Below, in pieces: positions 56,510 to 64,000 of a stretch of DNA of 64,000 nt. How positions within the stretch are numbered: position 1 is the stretch's first letter; each line of letters opens with the position of its first letter. The notes below the pieces were generated by a model that was given only the letters and a program-made list of their open reading frames with translations, had not been told where the DNA came from and did not search any database. A program made the position numbers and the translations under genes. The DNA is from Aquamicrobium aerolatum DSM 21857 (GTDB lineage: Bacteria > Pseudomonadota > Alphaproteobacteria > Rhizobiales > Rhizobiaceae): assembly GCF_900113935.1 (NCBI RefSeq), contig NZ_FORF01000015.1, positions 39,114 through 103,113 of the forward strand, given 5' to 3'.

Positions 56510-57355
56510 GTGGATGTTGATCAAAGAGTTCAGAGCGCCATTTCAGGCGACGAGATTGGTTTGTGGTCGGCGCGCATTGGCGAGATCGTGCTGCGGAGCG
56601 CCTATCAGCTGATCTTCCGGCGACATGGTGACGATCTTGAAGCCGTCGCCGCCGAAGGCTTCTTGCGCCCGACACGTGAGGGTGCTGCCGTCAGTCCCAG
56701 CGCCTATTTGAATTCATTGCGCGCAGACGAGCGCAGCTTTGTCAGCCGCGTTGGCGCGGCACTTCATCTTGCCAATCAGTTTCATATCGGTATCGACGAC
56801 CTCAATCTCGTTCTTGCGCTTCGGCGCGAAGACAGCACCCTGCGTGGACAGGACTTCTTTGATCTGGTCGGTCGTACCGATCTCGATCCGGCGGCGCTGC
56901 TGTTTCATTTTCGGGAGGCCGATTGCATCCCAGCCGAAGTGCTGGCCGCGCAAAGCCGGGAACTTGCCGATTTGGGCGCCAGTATCGCGATCGGCCACTT
57001 CACCCGTCCATTTCCTCCTGCCCTCCGCCTGGTCAAGCCAAACCTCGCTGCGATCCGCGGCGAGTGGTTCAGGCGCGTCTGCCAGCACGAGGCGGCAAAG
57101 CGTCTTTTTGTCGAGTTGGCGCGGTGTCTCAAACGTGAAGGCATGGCCGTTTGGGTGGAGGGAATCGAAAATTGCGAGCAACTCGACCTTGCATGTCACG
57201 CAGGGGCAGACCTGCTCAGCGGGTATCTGCTTTGTCGCCCGCAGCTTGCAGGTACCGACATGGAGGCGTCGCTGAATATGCGCAATCTCCTGAGCAGAAG
57301 GCCGTTCCCGGCCGATCCCTCTATCTATGCCGGAAGCAATCAGCGGAAGAATTGA
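56510..57355 (+). CDS. Degenerate EAL-domain protein
   Basis: A 281-residue protein starting at GTG. It follows the EAL fold (VAAEGFLRPTR, FEALVRP-like; LRLVKPNLAAIRGEWF; VWVEGIENCEQL; LLSGYLLCRPQ) but the metal and c-di-GMP residues are largely lost: EAL became EGF and the DDFG loop became GHFT. It is likely inactive and may bind c-di-GMP or modify its neighbour, from which it probably arose by duplication. The two genes are almost certainly cotranscribed. Confidence 0.7.
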   Translation: MDVDQRVQSAISGDEIGLWSARIGEIVLRSAYQLIFRRHGDDLEAVAAEGFLRPTREGAAVSPSAYLNSLRADERSFVSRVGAALHLANQFHIGIDDLNLVLALRREDSTLRGQDFFDLVGRTDLDPAALLFHFREADCIPAEVLAAQSRELADLGASIAIGHFTRPFPPALRLVKPNLAAIRGEWFRRVCQHEAAKRLFVELARCLKREGMAVWVEGIENCEQLDLACHAGADLLSGYLLCRPQLAGTDMEASLNMRNLLSRRPFPADPSIYAGSNQRKN

Positions 57356-57458
57356 CAGCATTTCCACCCAAATAGGGCGTTGCTTTCGTTATTGTTTCGA
57401 TTTCGCGCGAGATTTATTCACATTTTTCGTTACGAAATTTCACGAATGGGAAACAAAA

Positions 57459-57490
57459 CTGTTGTCGAACTGTCATATACGGCCGATACT
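57459..57490 (+). promoter_or_regulatory. Pho box and -10 element of ugpB
   Basis: CTGTTGT-CGAA-CTGTCAT (57459-57476) is a pair of seven-base direct repeats with a four-base spacer, the form of a PhoB binding site; the second half is perfect. GATACT (57485-57490) lies eight bases behind and could be the -10 box. ugp operons are known members of the Pho regulon. The site is about 107 bases before the ugpB start. Confidence 0.65.
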
Positions 57491-57582
57491 CCGGTCTGCG
57501 TAGCCGGGTAGCAGGCACGCGGGGAGGATTTCCGCGCTGCCGTTCTCCGGTAAATCGCCAACGAAATATCGGGAGCGCATCA

Positions 57583-58893
57583 ATGAAGACCAAGACTTTT
57601 GCGGCGGGACTTGCCGCGACGATCACCATGCTTTCTTCTTCGGCTGCATTCGCTGTCACTGAAATTCAGTGGTGGCATGCTATGACGGGTGCGAATAACG
57701 AGGTTGTTGAGACGCTGTCGAAGGAGTTCAACGAAAGCCAGGGCGACTACAAGGTCGTGCCGGTTTTCAAGGGAACCTACCCGGAAACGCTGAACGCCGG
57801 TATCGCCGCTTTCCGCGCGCGCCAGGCACCTCACATTATTCAGGTTTTTGACGTCGGCACAGGCGTGATGATGGCCGCCGAAGGCGCGACCAGGGCTGTG
57901 GCAGACGTATTGCCGCTGGCCGGCAAAGAGTTCAACAAGGACGAATACCTGCCGGGCATCGTTGCCTATTACTCCAAGCCGGACGGCACGATGCTGTCCT
58001 TCCCGTACAATTCCTCGTCGCCGATCCTCTATTACAACAAGGATCACTTCGAGAAGGCTGGCCTCGACGCCTCCAACCCGCCAAAGACCTGGCCAGAAGT
58101 GTTTGAGGCTGCCAAGAAGATCAAGGCATCGGGCGCAGCAGCCTGCGGTCTTACCTCGACGTGGCTGACCTGGATTGGTCTTGAGAACTTTGCTGCCTGG
58201 AACAACCTGCAGTACGGCACCAACGAGAACGGCCTTGCCGGCGTCGATGTCGAGCTGAAAGTCAACGAAGGTCTGTTCGTCAAGCATTTCCAGAATCTTG
58301 CCGATCTGGCCAAGGATGACACGTTCCGCTACGGCGGCCGTACGTCGGAAGCCAAGCAGCTCTTCCTTTCGGGTGAGTGCTCGATCTTGACGGAATCCTC
58401 CGGCGGTCTGGGTGACGTTCTGAAGTCGGGTCTGAATTACGGTCTCGGCCAGCTGCCTTACTACACCGAAGCAGAAGGCGCACCGCAGAACACAATCCCC
58501 GGCGGCGCTTCACTCTGGATTTTCGATGGCCATACGGACGAAGAGTACAAGGGCGTTGCAGCGTTCTTCAGCTTCCTCTCGCAGACCGAGATTCAGGAAC
58601 GTCTGCATCAGGTTTCGGGCTATCTGCCAGTGACCATGGCCGCTTATGAAGCAACCAAGTCCTCGGGCTTCTATGACAAGAACCCTGGTCGTGAAATTCC
58701 GATCCAGCAGATGATGGGCAAGGCCCCGACTGCCAACTCCAAGGGCGTTCGTCTCGTCAACCTGCCGCAGGTCCGCGACATCCAGAACGAAGAGTTCGAA
58801 AAGATGCTGGCTGGCGAGCAGACTGCACAGGAAGCTCTCGACAAGGCTGTGGAGCGTTCCAACGCCGCCATCAAGCAGGCGATCGGCAACTAA
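57583..58893 (+). CDS. ugpB: sn-Glycerol-3-phosphate ABC transporter, binding protein
   Basis: A 436-residue periplasmic binding protein with signal peptide (MKTKTFAAGLAATITMLSSSAAFA) and the mature start VTEIQWWHAMTGANNEVV, typical of UgpB. It captures glycerol 3-phosphate and phosphodiesters; TWLTWIGLENFAAWNN and PGGASLWI are family segments. It is followed by a strong hairpin and then ugpA, ugpE and ugpC, and preceded by a Pho box, consistent with use of organophosphate under phosphate limitation. Confidence 0.9.
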   Translation: MKTKTFAAGLAATITMLSSSAAFAVTEIQWWHAMTGANNEVVETLSKEFNESQGDYKVVPVFKGTYPETLNAGIAAFRARQAPHIIQVFDVGTGVMMAAEGATRAVADVLPLAGKEFNKDEYLPGIVAYYSKPDGTMLSFPYNSSSPILYYNKDHFEKAGLDASNPPKTWPEVFEAAKKIKASGAAACGLTSTWLTWIGLENFAAWNNLQYGTNENGLAGVDVELKVNEGLFVKHFQNLADLAKDDTFRYGGRTSEAKQLFLSGECSILTESSGGLGDVLKSGLNYGLGQLPYYTEAEGAPQNTIPGGASLWIFDGHTDEEYKGVAAFFSFLSQTEIQERLHQVSGYLPVTMAAYEATKSSGFYDKNPGREIPIQQMMGKAPTANSKGVRLVNLPQVRDIQNEEFEKMLAGEQTAQEALDKAVERSNAAIKQAIGN

Positions 58894-58954
58894 TAGCCGC
58901 AGCCAGTGCCTGCGCCGGGTAAAGCGCGCGGCACATGTTCCAAAAATGCGCTCC

Positions 58955-58985
58955 TGCTACCCGCGTGTCGATCGCGCGGGTAGCA
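58955..58985 (+). terminator. Stable intercistronic hairpin between ugpB and ugpA
   Basis: TGCTACCCGCG (58955-58965) pairs with CGCGGGTAGCA (58975-58985) over 11 bp around a nine-base loop. No T-run follows, so it is probably not a terminator but a barrier to 3' exonucleases or partial stop that lets the binding protein be made in excess over the membrane subunits. Confidence 0.6.
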
Positions 58986-59007
58986 CACTATCGGTCGAGG
59001 AGGCCAC

Positions 59008-59892
59008 TTGTCCGCGCGTGTAACCTTCCCCAACAAGATCCTTCCCTATGCACTGATCCTGCCGCAGCTGGTCATTGTGGGGATCTTCTTTTACTGGCCG
59101 GCGAGCCAGGCACTCTATCAGTCGGTTTTGCGTGAAGACCCGTTCGGGCTGCGCACCACCTTCGTCGGTCTGGCCAATTTCCGGCATGTGCTGACGCAGC
59201 CGAGCTACATCAATTCGCTTCAGACGACGGCCGTGTTTTCAATCGCGGTGGCGTTCATCGCCATGTCCGTAGCGTTGCTGCTTGCGGTGATGGCGGACAA
59301 GGTGATCAAGGGTAAAGGCTTCTATCGGACGATGATGATCTGGCCCTACGCGGTGGCACCTGCCATCGCGGGTATGGTGTGGCTGTTCATGTTCAATCCG
59401 ACCATGGGCACCTTTGCCTACATGTTGCGTTCTGCCGGCTATGCCTGGGACCCGCTCCTGAAGGGCGACCAGGCGATGATCCTGATCATTGCAGCCGCCG
59501 CCTGGAAGCAGATTTCCTACAACTTCCTGTTTTTCGTCGCAGGCCTGCAGGCGATCCCCAAGACGCTGATCGAGGCCGCCGCCATTGATGGCGCGGGTGA
59601 GACCAAACGGTTCTGGACGATCGTCTTTCCGCTGCTTGCGCCAACGACGTTCTTCCTGCTGGTCATCAACACGACCTATGCGTTCTTCGACACGTTCGGC
59701 ATCATCCATGCCGTGACCGGGGGCGGTCCGGGCAAGGCGACGGAAACGCTGGTCTACAAGGTTTACCACGACGGCTTCGTGAACCTGATCCTCGGGGATT
59801 CCGCAGCGCAGTCGGTGATCCTGATGGTGATGGTGATCGCGCTGACGGCGATCCAGTTCCGCTATGTTGAGAAGAAGGTGCACTATGGCTGA
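59008..59892 (+). CDS. ugpA: sn-Glycerol-3-phosphate ABC transporter permease UgpA
   Basis: A 294-residue inner-membrane permease with six hydrophobic segments and the cytoplasmic EAA loop ([22 protein letters not shown], about 189-210) that contacts UgpC. The start is a TTG with GAGGAGG about five bases upstream; no ATG is better placed. It overlaps ugpE by eight bases. Confidence 0.9.
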   Translation: MSARVTFPNKILPYALILPQLVIVGIFFYWPASQALYQSVLREDPFGLRTTFVGLANFRHVLTQPSYINSLQTTAVFSIAVAFIAMSVALLLAVMADKVIKGKGFYRTMMIWPYAVAPAIAGMVWLFMFNPTMGTFAYMLRSAGYAWDPLLKGDQAMILIIAAAAWKQISYNFLFFVAGLQAIPKTLIEAAAIDGAGETKRFWTIVFPLLAPTTFFLLVINTTYAFFDTFGIIHAVTGGGPGKATETLVYKVYHDGFVNLILGDSAAQSVILMVMVIALTAIQFRYVEKKVHYG

Positions 59893-60796
59893 TGCAGCTT
59901 CTACAAAGACGCGCGCCGAAGTGTTCGGCAGGCGCGAGCAGGGCGGCATGCTGGGGATCAGCAAGAGCTCACGCTATGTCGCCCATGCGATCCTGATCCT
60001 CGGCGTGCTGATCGTCGCGTTTCCGATCTACTACACCTTCACCGCGTCGACCCATTCGTTGCAGACGATCCTGCGGCCGCCGTTGCCGCTGACGCCGGGT
60101 GATCATTTCTTCAAGAACTACTACGACGCCATCTTCGGTGGTGTCGGGCGCATCGGGGGTGTCAGTGTCGACCTCCTGTTGTTCAACACCACGGTGATGG
60201 CGCTGGGCATTGCGGTTGGCAAGATCCTCATCTCGATCCTGTCGGCATTTGCGATCGTGTTCTTCCGGTTCCCCGGTCGGATGCTATTCTTCTGGCTGAT
60301 CTTCATCACCCTGATGCTGCCGGTCGAAGTGCGTATCCTGCCGACCTACAAAGTGATGGTCGATCTCAACCTGATCGACACCTATGCGGGCCTGGTCCTG
60401 CCGCTGATTGCGTCAGCGACAGCGACGCTGCTGTTTCGCCAGTTCTTCATGACCATTCCGGGCGAACTGCTGGAGGCTGCACGTGTTGATGGCGCCGGGC
60501 CGTGGCGCTTCTTCAAGGACATCCTGATGCCCCTGTCGAAGACCAACATCGCGGCGCTGTTCGTCATCATGTTCATCTATGGGTGGACGCAATATCTTTG
60601 GCCGTTGCTGGTGACCAATCGCAACGACATGAACACGATCGTCATCGCACTGCGAAAGATGATTTCCTTCGCTGACGCCGACACCCAATGGCATCTGGTG
60701 ATGGTGACGTCGATCCTTGCGATACTGCCCCCCGTACTGGTTGTCGTGTTCATGCAGCGCTGGTTCGTCAAGGGCCTCGTTGAAACCGAGAAGTGA
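59885..60796 (+). CDS. ugpE: sn-Glycerol-3-phosphate ABC transporter permease UgpE
   Basis: A 303-residue inner-membrane permease with six hydrophobic segments and an EAA loop ([22 protein letters not shown], about 199-220). The ATG lies inside the end of ugpA (eight-base overlap). The N-terminus before the first membrane segment is charged ([11 protein letters not shown]). It pairs with UgpA. Confidence 0.9.
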   Translation: MADAASTKTRAEVFGRREQGGMLGISKSSRYVAHAILILGVLIVAFPIYYTFTASTHSLQTILRPPLPLTPGDHFFKNYYDAIFGGVGRIGGVSVDLLLFNTTVMALGIAVGKILISILSAFAIVFFRFPGRMLFFWLIFITLMLPVEVRILPTYKVMVDLNLIDTYAGLVLPLIASATATLLFRQFFMTIPGELLEAARVDGAGPWRFFKDILMPLSKTNIAALFVIMFIYGWTQYLWPLLVTNRNDMNTIVIALRKMISFADADTQWHLVMVTSILAILPPVLVVVFMQRWFVKGLVETEK

Positions 60797-60808
60797 GAAT
60801 TCAGGCTT

Positions 60809-61897
60809 ATGGCGACAGTCGAGCTGAAAGACGTCCGCAAGGTTTACGGCGGCAAGGTCGAGGCGGTTAAGGGTGTTTCGATCGATATTCCCGATGGCCA
60901 GATGTGCGTGCTGGTCGGACCCTCCGGCTGCGGCAAGTCCACGCTTTTGCGCATGATTGCGGGGCTGGAGGAAATCACCGATGGCACCGTGTCCATCGGT
61001 GGGCAGGTGGTGAACACGTTCGGGCCCGCCGAGCGCGACATTGCGATGGTGTTCCAGAACTATGCGCTCTACCCGCACATGAAGGTCTACGACAATATGG
61101 CGTATGGCCTGCGCAATCGTGGAACGCCCAAGGACGAGATCGACCGGCGCGTGCGAGAGGCGGCAGGGATCCTCGGCCTTGAAGACTTCCTCGAGCGCAA
61201 GCCGCGCGAATTGTCGGGCGGCCAGCGACAGCGCGTCGCCATGGGCCGCGCCATCGTGCGCAAGCCGAAGGCCTTTCTGTTCGACGAGCCGCTGTCGAAC
61301 CTTGACGCCAAGCTGCGCGGACAGATGCGCATCGAGATCAAGAGCCTGCAACGCTCACTTGGCGTGACCAGCGTCTACGTGACCCACGATCAGGTAGAGG
61401 CGATGACGCTTGCCGACACTTTGGTGGTGATGAACTCCGGCGTTGCCGAGCAGATCGACACGCCGCTGGCGATTTACGAAAAGCCGGCAAGTGTCTTCGT
61501 GGCCGGGTTCATAGGTTCCCCCGCCATGAACCTTCTGGCTGGCGAGATTGCGGAAAACGGCAGAGGCGTGAAGCTTGTTGGCGGGGCTTACCTGAAGCCA
61601 CGCGACACGGTGTTGCCGGAAGTAGGCCGCTCGGTGCTGCTTGGCGTGCGCCCGGAGCACCTGACGTTGGTTTCCGACGCAAACAACGCCGACTTCCAGT
61701 TGAAGGTCACCACGGTTGAAACGCTGGGCGCTGACACATTGGCGCATGGACATCCCGTTGATGGCGATCCGAAGTCGAGCGAACTGATCGTGCGCCTTTC
61801 AGGCGATGTTCAGGTGCGCCACGGTGACGTCCTGCCGCTGGCGATCGACGCCGGCAAGGCGCATATGTTCGACGCCGGCACAGGCAAACGGATCTGA
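60809..61897 (+). CDS. ugpC: sn-Glycerol-3-phosphate ABC transporter ATPase UgpC
   Basis: A 362-residue ABC ATPase of the MalK/UgpC type. Walker A is GPSGCGKST (37-45), the signature [17 protein letters not shown], Walker [12 protein letters not shown], and the switch histidine in THDQVEAMT; the C-terminal TOBE-like domain from about 240 carries [12 protein letters not shown]. It starts 12 bases behind ugpE and ends the operon. The gene order B-A-E-C is the usual one. Confidence 0.92.
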   Translation: MATVELKDVRKVYGGKVEAVKGVSIDIPDGQMCVLVGPSGCGKSTLLRMIAGLEEITDGTVSIGGQVVNTFGPAERDIAMVFQNYALYPHMKVYDNMAYGLRNRGTPKDEIDRRVREAAGILGLEDFLERKPRELSGGQRQRVAMGRAIVRKPKAFLFDEPLSNLDAKLRGQMRIEIKSLQRSLGVTSVYVTHDQVEAMTLADTLVVMNSGVAEQIDTPLAIYEKPASVFVAGFIGSPAMNLLAGEIAENGRGVKLVGGAYLKPRDTVLPEVGRSVLLGVRPEHLTLVSDANNADFQLKVTTVETLGADTLAHGHPVDGDPKSSELIVRLSGDVQVRHGDVLPLAIDAGKAHMFDAGTGKRI

Positions 61898-61901
61898 CGT
61901 A

Positions 61902-62102
61902 TCAGTTTTCTTTCCGGGGTACCGCTGTCAGATCTTCAATGACGTCGTTCAACTCGTCGATGTCGATGTGGTAGCGACGGCACAGATGCATGCCGATTTC
62001 GTCCTGCTCGATACCATGTTCGAGCAGGAAGCGTGCCGCGATAGTGAGTTCGGCGCGCTCTGTGAGTTTTCCCATGATGCGGTGCGCTTGCGGAGATGAC
62101 AT
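61902..62102 (-). CDS. Small hypothetical protein
   Basis: A 66-residue protein starting at ATG 62102 behind AGGA. It is mostly helical (LTERAELTIAARFLLEHGIEQDEIGMHLC in two helices; acidic end ELNDVIEDLTAV). I do not recognise the family. It converges on ugpC, the stops being four bases apart. Its proximity suggests little; it is not part of the ugp operon. Confidence 0.5.
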   Translation of the reverse strand: MSSPQAHRIMGKLTERAELTIAARFLLEHGIEQDEIGMHLCRRYHIDIDELNDVIEDLTAVPRKEN

Positions 62103-62421
62103 GTCGCAAATCCTCTTCTGCTGCACGCTTGCGTGCAGTTGGTTCGGGAGGAAAAAAGACGCTGACACTACAGACTCAACCGGAGTATCCGCAGAAGATA
62201 AGTCCAATGGTACTTTGGCGCAACATGCTGCCCGACAGAACTTGGCATGCAGGACGATCTACTTGAAAATGCTGCTCTCTGAACCTTCCGTGAGATGTTG
62301 GGTGGGCAATATCGGCACTCTGTTTGAAATGTGGCTACCTTGCAGGTTGCGGCGCTGGCGATGCTGTTGTAATGGTGCGGCTGGATGGAGGGGATTATGA
62401 CCGCCATAGAGAGAGCACCGT
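62103..62421. other. Intergenic region without a visible gene
   Basis: The 319 bases between the small minus-strand gene and the transglycosylase show no convincing coding frame, tRNA or terminator. An ATG at 62397 opens a frame of only 14 codons. Promoters for both flanking divergent genes are expected here but are not clear by eye. Confidence 0.4.
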
Positions 62422-63162
62422 TTGCCTCGTTTGCGTCCTGACCTTGCGCTTTGCGCACTGCTGGCCACCGGCCTCATGTCTGCCTGTTCGACAACAGGTG
62501 GCGGCCTTGACCAGATCGCTCCGACCTCCATCGTGGAGGCCGACGACCCCGAGTTGCCGGATGAGGTTGCCTCCGTTCCGACGCCTTCCGGCCTGACTGC
62601 CATTGCGGAAGTCGCCAGTGCCGCTACCGACGCGCAAGCGGGCGAGGGCGCCGATCCCGTGGTCGCCTCGCTGTCGCCGTCGCAGACGCTGGTGCCGACC
62701 GCAGCGCTCGCCGCATCTGCCTATGCCGGTCCTACACCCGGCGCGTCGCCTGCCGCCGCCATCCTTTCGTCCGGCACAAAGGTTGCCGCGCGCAGCCCCG
62801 AGCTTGATGCGCTGATTGCGCAATATGCAAATCATCACCAGATTCCCGAAGAGCTCCTGCGCCGCGTGGTCAAGCGCGAGAGCACGTTCAATCCGGCTGC
62901 GCGCAACGGACCTTACTGGGGCCTCATGCAGATCCTGCCCGCCACCGCGCGCTCTATGGGCTACAAGGGCTCGCCCGAAGGACTGCTCGACGCCGAGACC
63001 AACCTGAAATATGCCGGCAAGTATCTACGCGGCGCCTATCTGGTGGCCGATGGCGACCACGACCAGGCCGTCCGCTTCTATGCGCGCGGTTATTATTACG
63101 ACGCCAAGCGCAAGGGCCTGCTGGACGAAACCGGTCTCGGCAGGGACCGCCGCCGGATGTAG
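62422..63162 (+). CDS. Lytic transglycosylase lipoprotein, SLT domain
   Basis: A 246-residue lipoprotein starting at TTG: the hydrophobic segment LALCALLATGLMSAC ends in the lipobox LMSAC. An alanine/proline-rich linker (about 25-125) leads to the SLT domain with the catalytic glutamate in LLRRVVKRESTFNPAAR (about 147-163) and GLMQILPATARSMGYKG. It cleaves peptidoglycan glycan strands at the outer membrane side. The start is uncertain because the ribosome site (GAGAG) is weak. Confidence 0.82.
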   Translation: MPRLRPDLALCALLATGLMSACSTTGGGLDQIAPTSIVEADDPELPDEVASVPTPSGLTAIAEVASAATDAQAGEGADPVVASLSPSQTLVPTAALAASAYAGPTPGASPAAAILSSGTKVAARSPELDALIAQYANHHQIPEELLRRVVKRESTFNPAARNGPYWGLMQILPATARSMGYKGSPEGLLDAETNLKYAGKYLRGAYLVADGDHDQAVRFYARGYYYDAKRKGLLDETGLGRDRRRM

Positions 63163-63250
63163 TGCGGAAGCTGTTAGCGGGACGGGCTGCGACGCTCACG
63201 TCTGGGCGCGATAGGTTGACGAATGCGACCACAAAAGCTAGTAACGCGCT

Positions 63251-63295
63251 AACTGGGACGACCCAGTTCATCTGATTTTTTCCGGGACGACCCGG
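63251..63295 (+). promoter_or_regulatory. Two related hairpins in the atpB leader
   Basis: AACTGGG-ACGA-CCCAGTT (63251-63268) and CCGGG-ACGA-CCCGG (63282-63295) share the loop ACGA. The first is followed by TCTGATTTTTT, like a terminator; the second leads to the atpB ribosome site AGGAG. The pair may end the transglycosylase transcript and shape the atp leader. Confidence 0.4.
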
Positions 63296-63314
63296 CTTCC
63301 AAGAGGAGCTGGAG

Positions 63315-63734
63315 ATGGCCGGACCTATCGAACAATTCGAGATCAAGCCGATCATCCCTATTGAGATTGGCGGCTTGGACCTGAGCTTTACCAACTCATC
63401 CGTATATATGGTGCTGACCATCGTCATGGCGGCTGGGTTTCTGATTGTTGCGACATCACGGCAGGGCCTTGTGCCGAGCCGCATACAATCCTCAGCCGAA
63501 CTCCTCTACGAGTTTGTTGGCAAGACCCTGCGTGAAAACGCGGGTGAGGAAGGAATGCGCTTTTTCCCGCTTGTGTTCTCGCTGTTCATGTTCGTGCTGG
63601 TGGCAAACCTTGTTGGCATGTTCCCCTACGCGTTCACCGTCACCAGCCATATCATCGTGACATTCGCACTTGCGATGCTCGTTTTTCTTACAGTCATGAA
63701 CCGCGCCGGGTTTGCCGGAGGCCGTTTGGTTTAA
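63315..63734 (+). pseudogene. atpB: ATP synthase F0 subunit a, interrupted by insertion element
   Basis: The frame begins like rhizobial AtpB ([81 protein letters not shown]) but after LVFLTV at about 63696 runs into the terminal repeat of an IS3-type element and stops after about 13 foreign residues. Only about 127 of some 250 residues remain, without the essential channel arginine of the fourth membrane helix. A good ribosome site (GAGGAG) precedes the ATG. If the DNA is intact in the organism, subunit a would be nonfunctional unless the rest or another copy exists. Confidence 0.8.
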
Positions 63735-64000
63735 GTTATGCGGCCATGTCTGGGGCGTCCAGCATGGCGTAGTAGCGTTGTTCGGCCTCCGCTGGCGGAA
63801 TGTTTCCGATGGTCTCCAGAAGCCGCCTGTTGTTGAACCAGTCCACCCATTCCAGGGTGGCGAATTCCACGGCTTCGAAGCCGCGCCATGGTCCTCTTCG
63901 ATGGATGACCTCGGCCTTGTAGAGACCGTTGATCGTTTCGGCGAGCGCGTTGTCGTAACTGTCGCCCACGCTTCCTACGGAAGGCTCGATGCCTGCTTCC
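63697..64000 (-). mobile_element. IS3-family insertion element, partial at window end
   Basis: The element begins at 63697 with TGAACCGCGCCGGGTTTGCC, a typical IS3-type terminal repeat (5'-TG), inserted in atpB. The sequence up to 64000 encodes the C-terminal part of an OrfB transposase on the minus strand. The other end and any target duplication are outside the window. Confidence 0.8.
63736..64000 (-). CDS. IS3-family transposase OrfB, C-terminal part
   Basis: Minus-strand frame open to the window edge. The readable part holds the end of the DDE integrase core: GIEPSVGSVGDSYDNALAE carries the catalytic glutamate, followed by TINGLYKAEVIHRR, a WVDWFNNRRLLETIG segment and the usual end. It is the C-terminal 88 or so residues of the transposase; the upstream part lies beyond 64000. 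It inserts near atpB, which it disrupts. Confidence 0.85.
   Translation of the reverse strand, partial: EAGIEPSVGSVGDSYDNALAETINGLYKAEVIHRRGPWRGFEAVEFATLEWVDWFNNRRLLETIGNIPPAEAEQRYYAMLDAPDMAA

Overview
The window (about 60% GC) looks like chromosomal DNA of an aerobic alphaproteobacterium of the order Hyphomicrobiales (Rhizobiales), probably near Mesorhizobium/Phyllobacteriaceae. The main evidence is the very-long-chain fatty acid lipid A locus (acpXL to lpxXL), the greA - LPS glycosyltransferase - lrp - trxB - lsrB block known from Sinorhizobium, a long rhizobial-type UvrB, and several small families typical of rhizobia. The genus is inference. I found no rRNA, tRNA or CRISPR array.

Layout. 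0-4.2 kb: 4-hydroxybenzoate/protocatechuate catabolism (pobA-pcaCHGB). 4.2-9.7 kb: a predicted PPi-type phosphofructokinase, a nitroreductase, an MscS-like channel and two small exported proteins. 9.7-23.4 kb: a corrinoid-dependent demethylation regulon, comprising a dimethylglycine-dehydrogenase-like flavoprotein with a folate domain, a GbdR-like GlxA/AraC regulator, a RamA-like corrinoid activator, a methyl-THF methyltransferase, a PF13769-type protein, a DUF1638 protein, a corrinoid protein and an MttB-superfamily methyltransferase, followed by a QueG-like Fe-S protein. A LysR/DUF1127 pair, an esterase and an entericidin lie inside it. 23.4-28.3 kb: acpXL-fabF2XL-fabF1XL-fabXL-lpxXL, apparently without fabZXL. 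28.4-36 kb: an altered histidine phosphatase, succinate-semialdehyde dehydrogenase, aldose epimerase, putR/putA. 36-46 kb: an HNH nuclease remnant, uvrB, EamA permease, thioesterase, FMN reductase, HlyC/CorC protein, two extensin-like proteins and small DUF proteins. 46-54 kb: greA, two glycosyltransferases, lrp, trxB, lsrB, an intergenic region that probably encodes AbcR-type sRNAs, and an EF-G paralogue. 54-63 kb: aatA, a tandem EAL pair, the ugpBAEC glycerol-3-phosphate transporter behind a Pho box, and a lytic transglycosylase. 63.3-64 kb: atpB cut off midway by an IS3-family element that runs off the end.

How the genes fit together. The central cluster predicts that a quaternary or tertiary methylamine (glycine betaine is the best guess) gives a methyl group to a corrinoid protein, that the methyl passes to tetrahydrofolate, that a ferredoxin-domain ATPase reactivates oxidised cobalamin, and that the flavoprotein removes the next methyl group oxidatively. 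A repeated TGTCGC-N15-TGTCGC element, oriented with the gene, lies before four of its transcription units and is a candidate operator for the GbdR-like protein. The most striking other observations are the LsrB-type operator placed at about -65 of an AbcR-like sRNA promoter, and the interruption of atpB.
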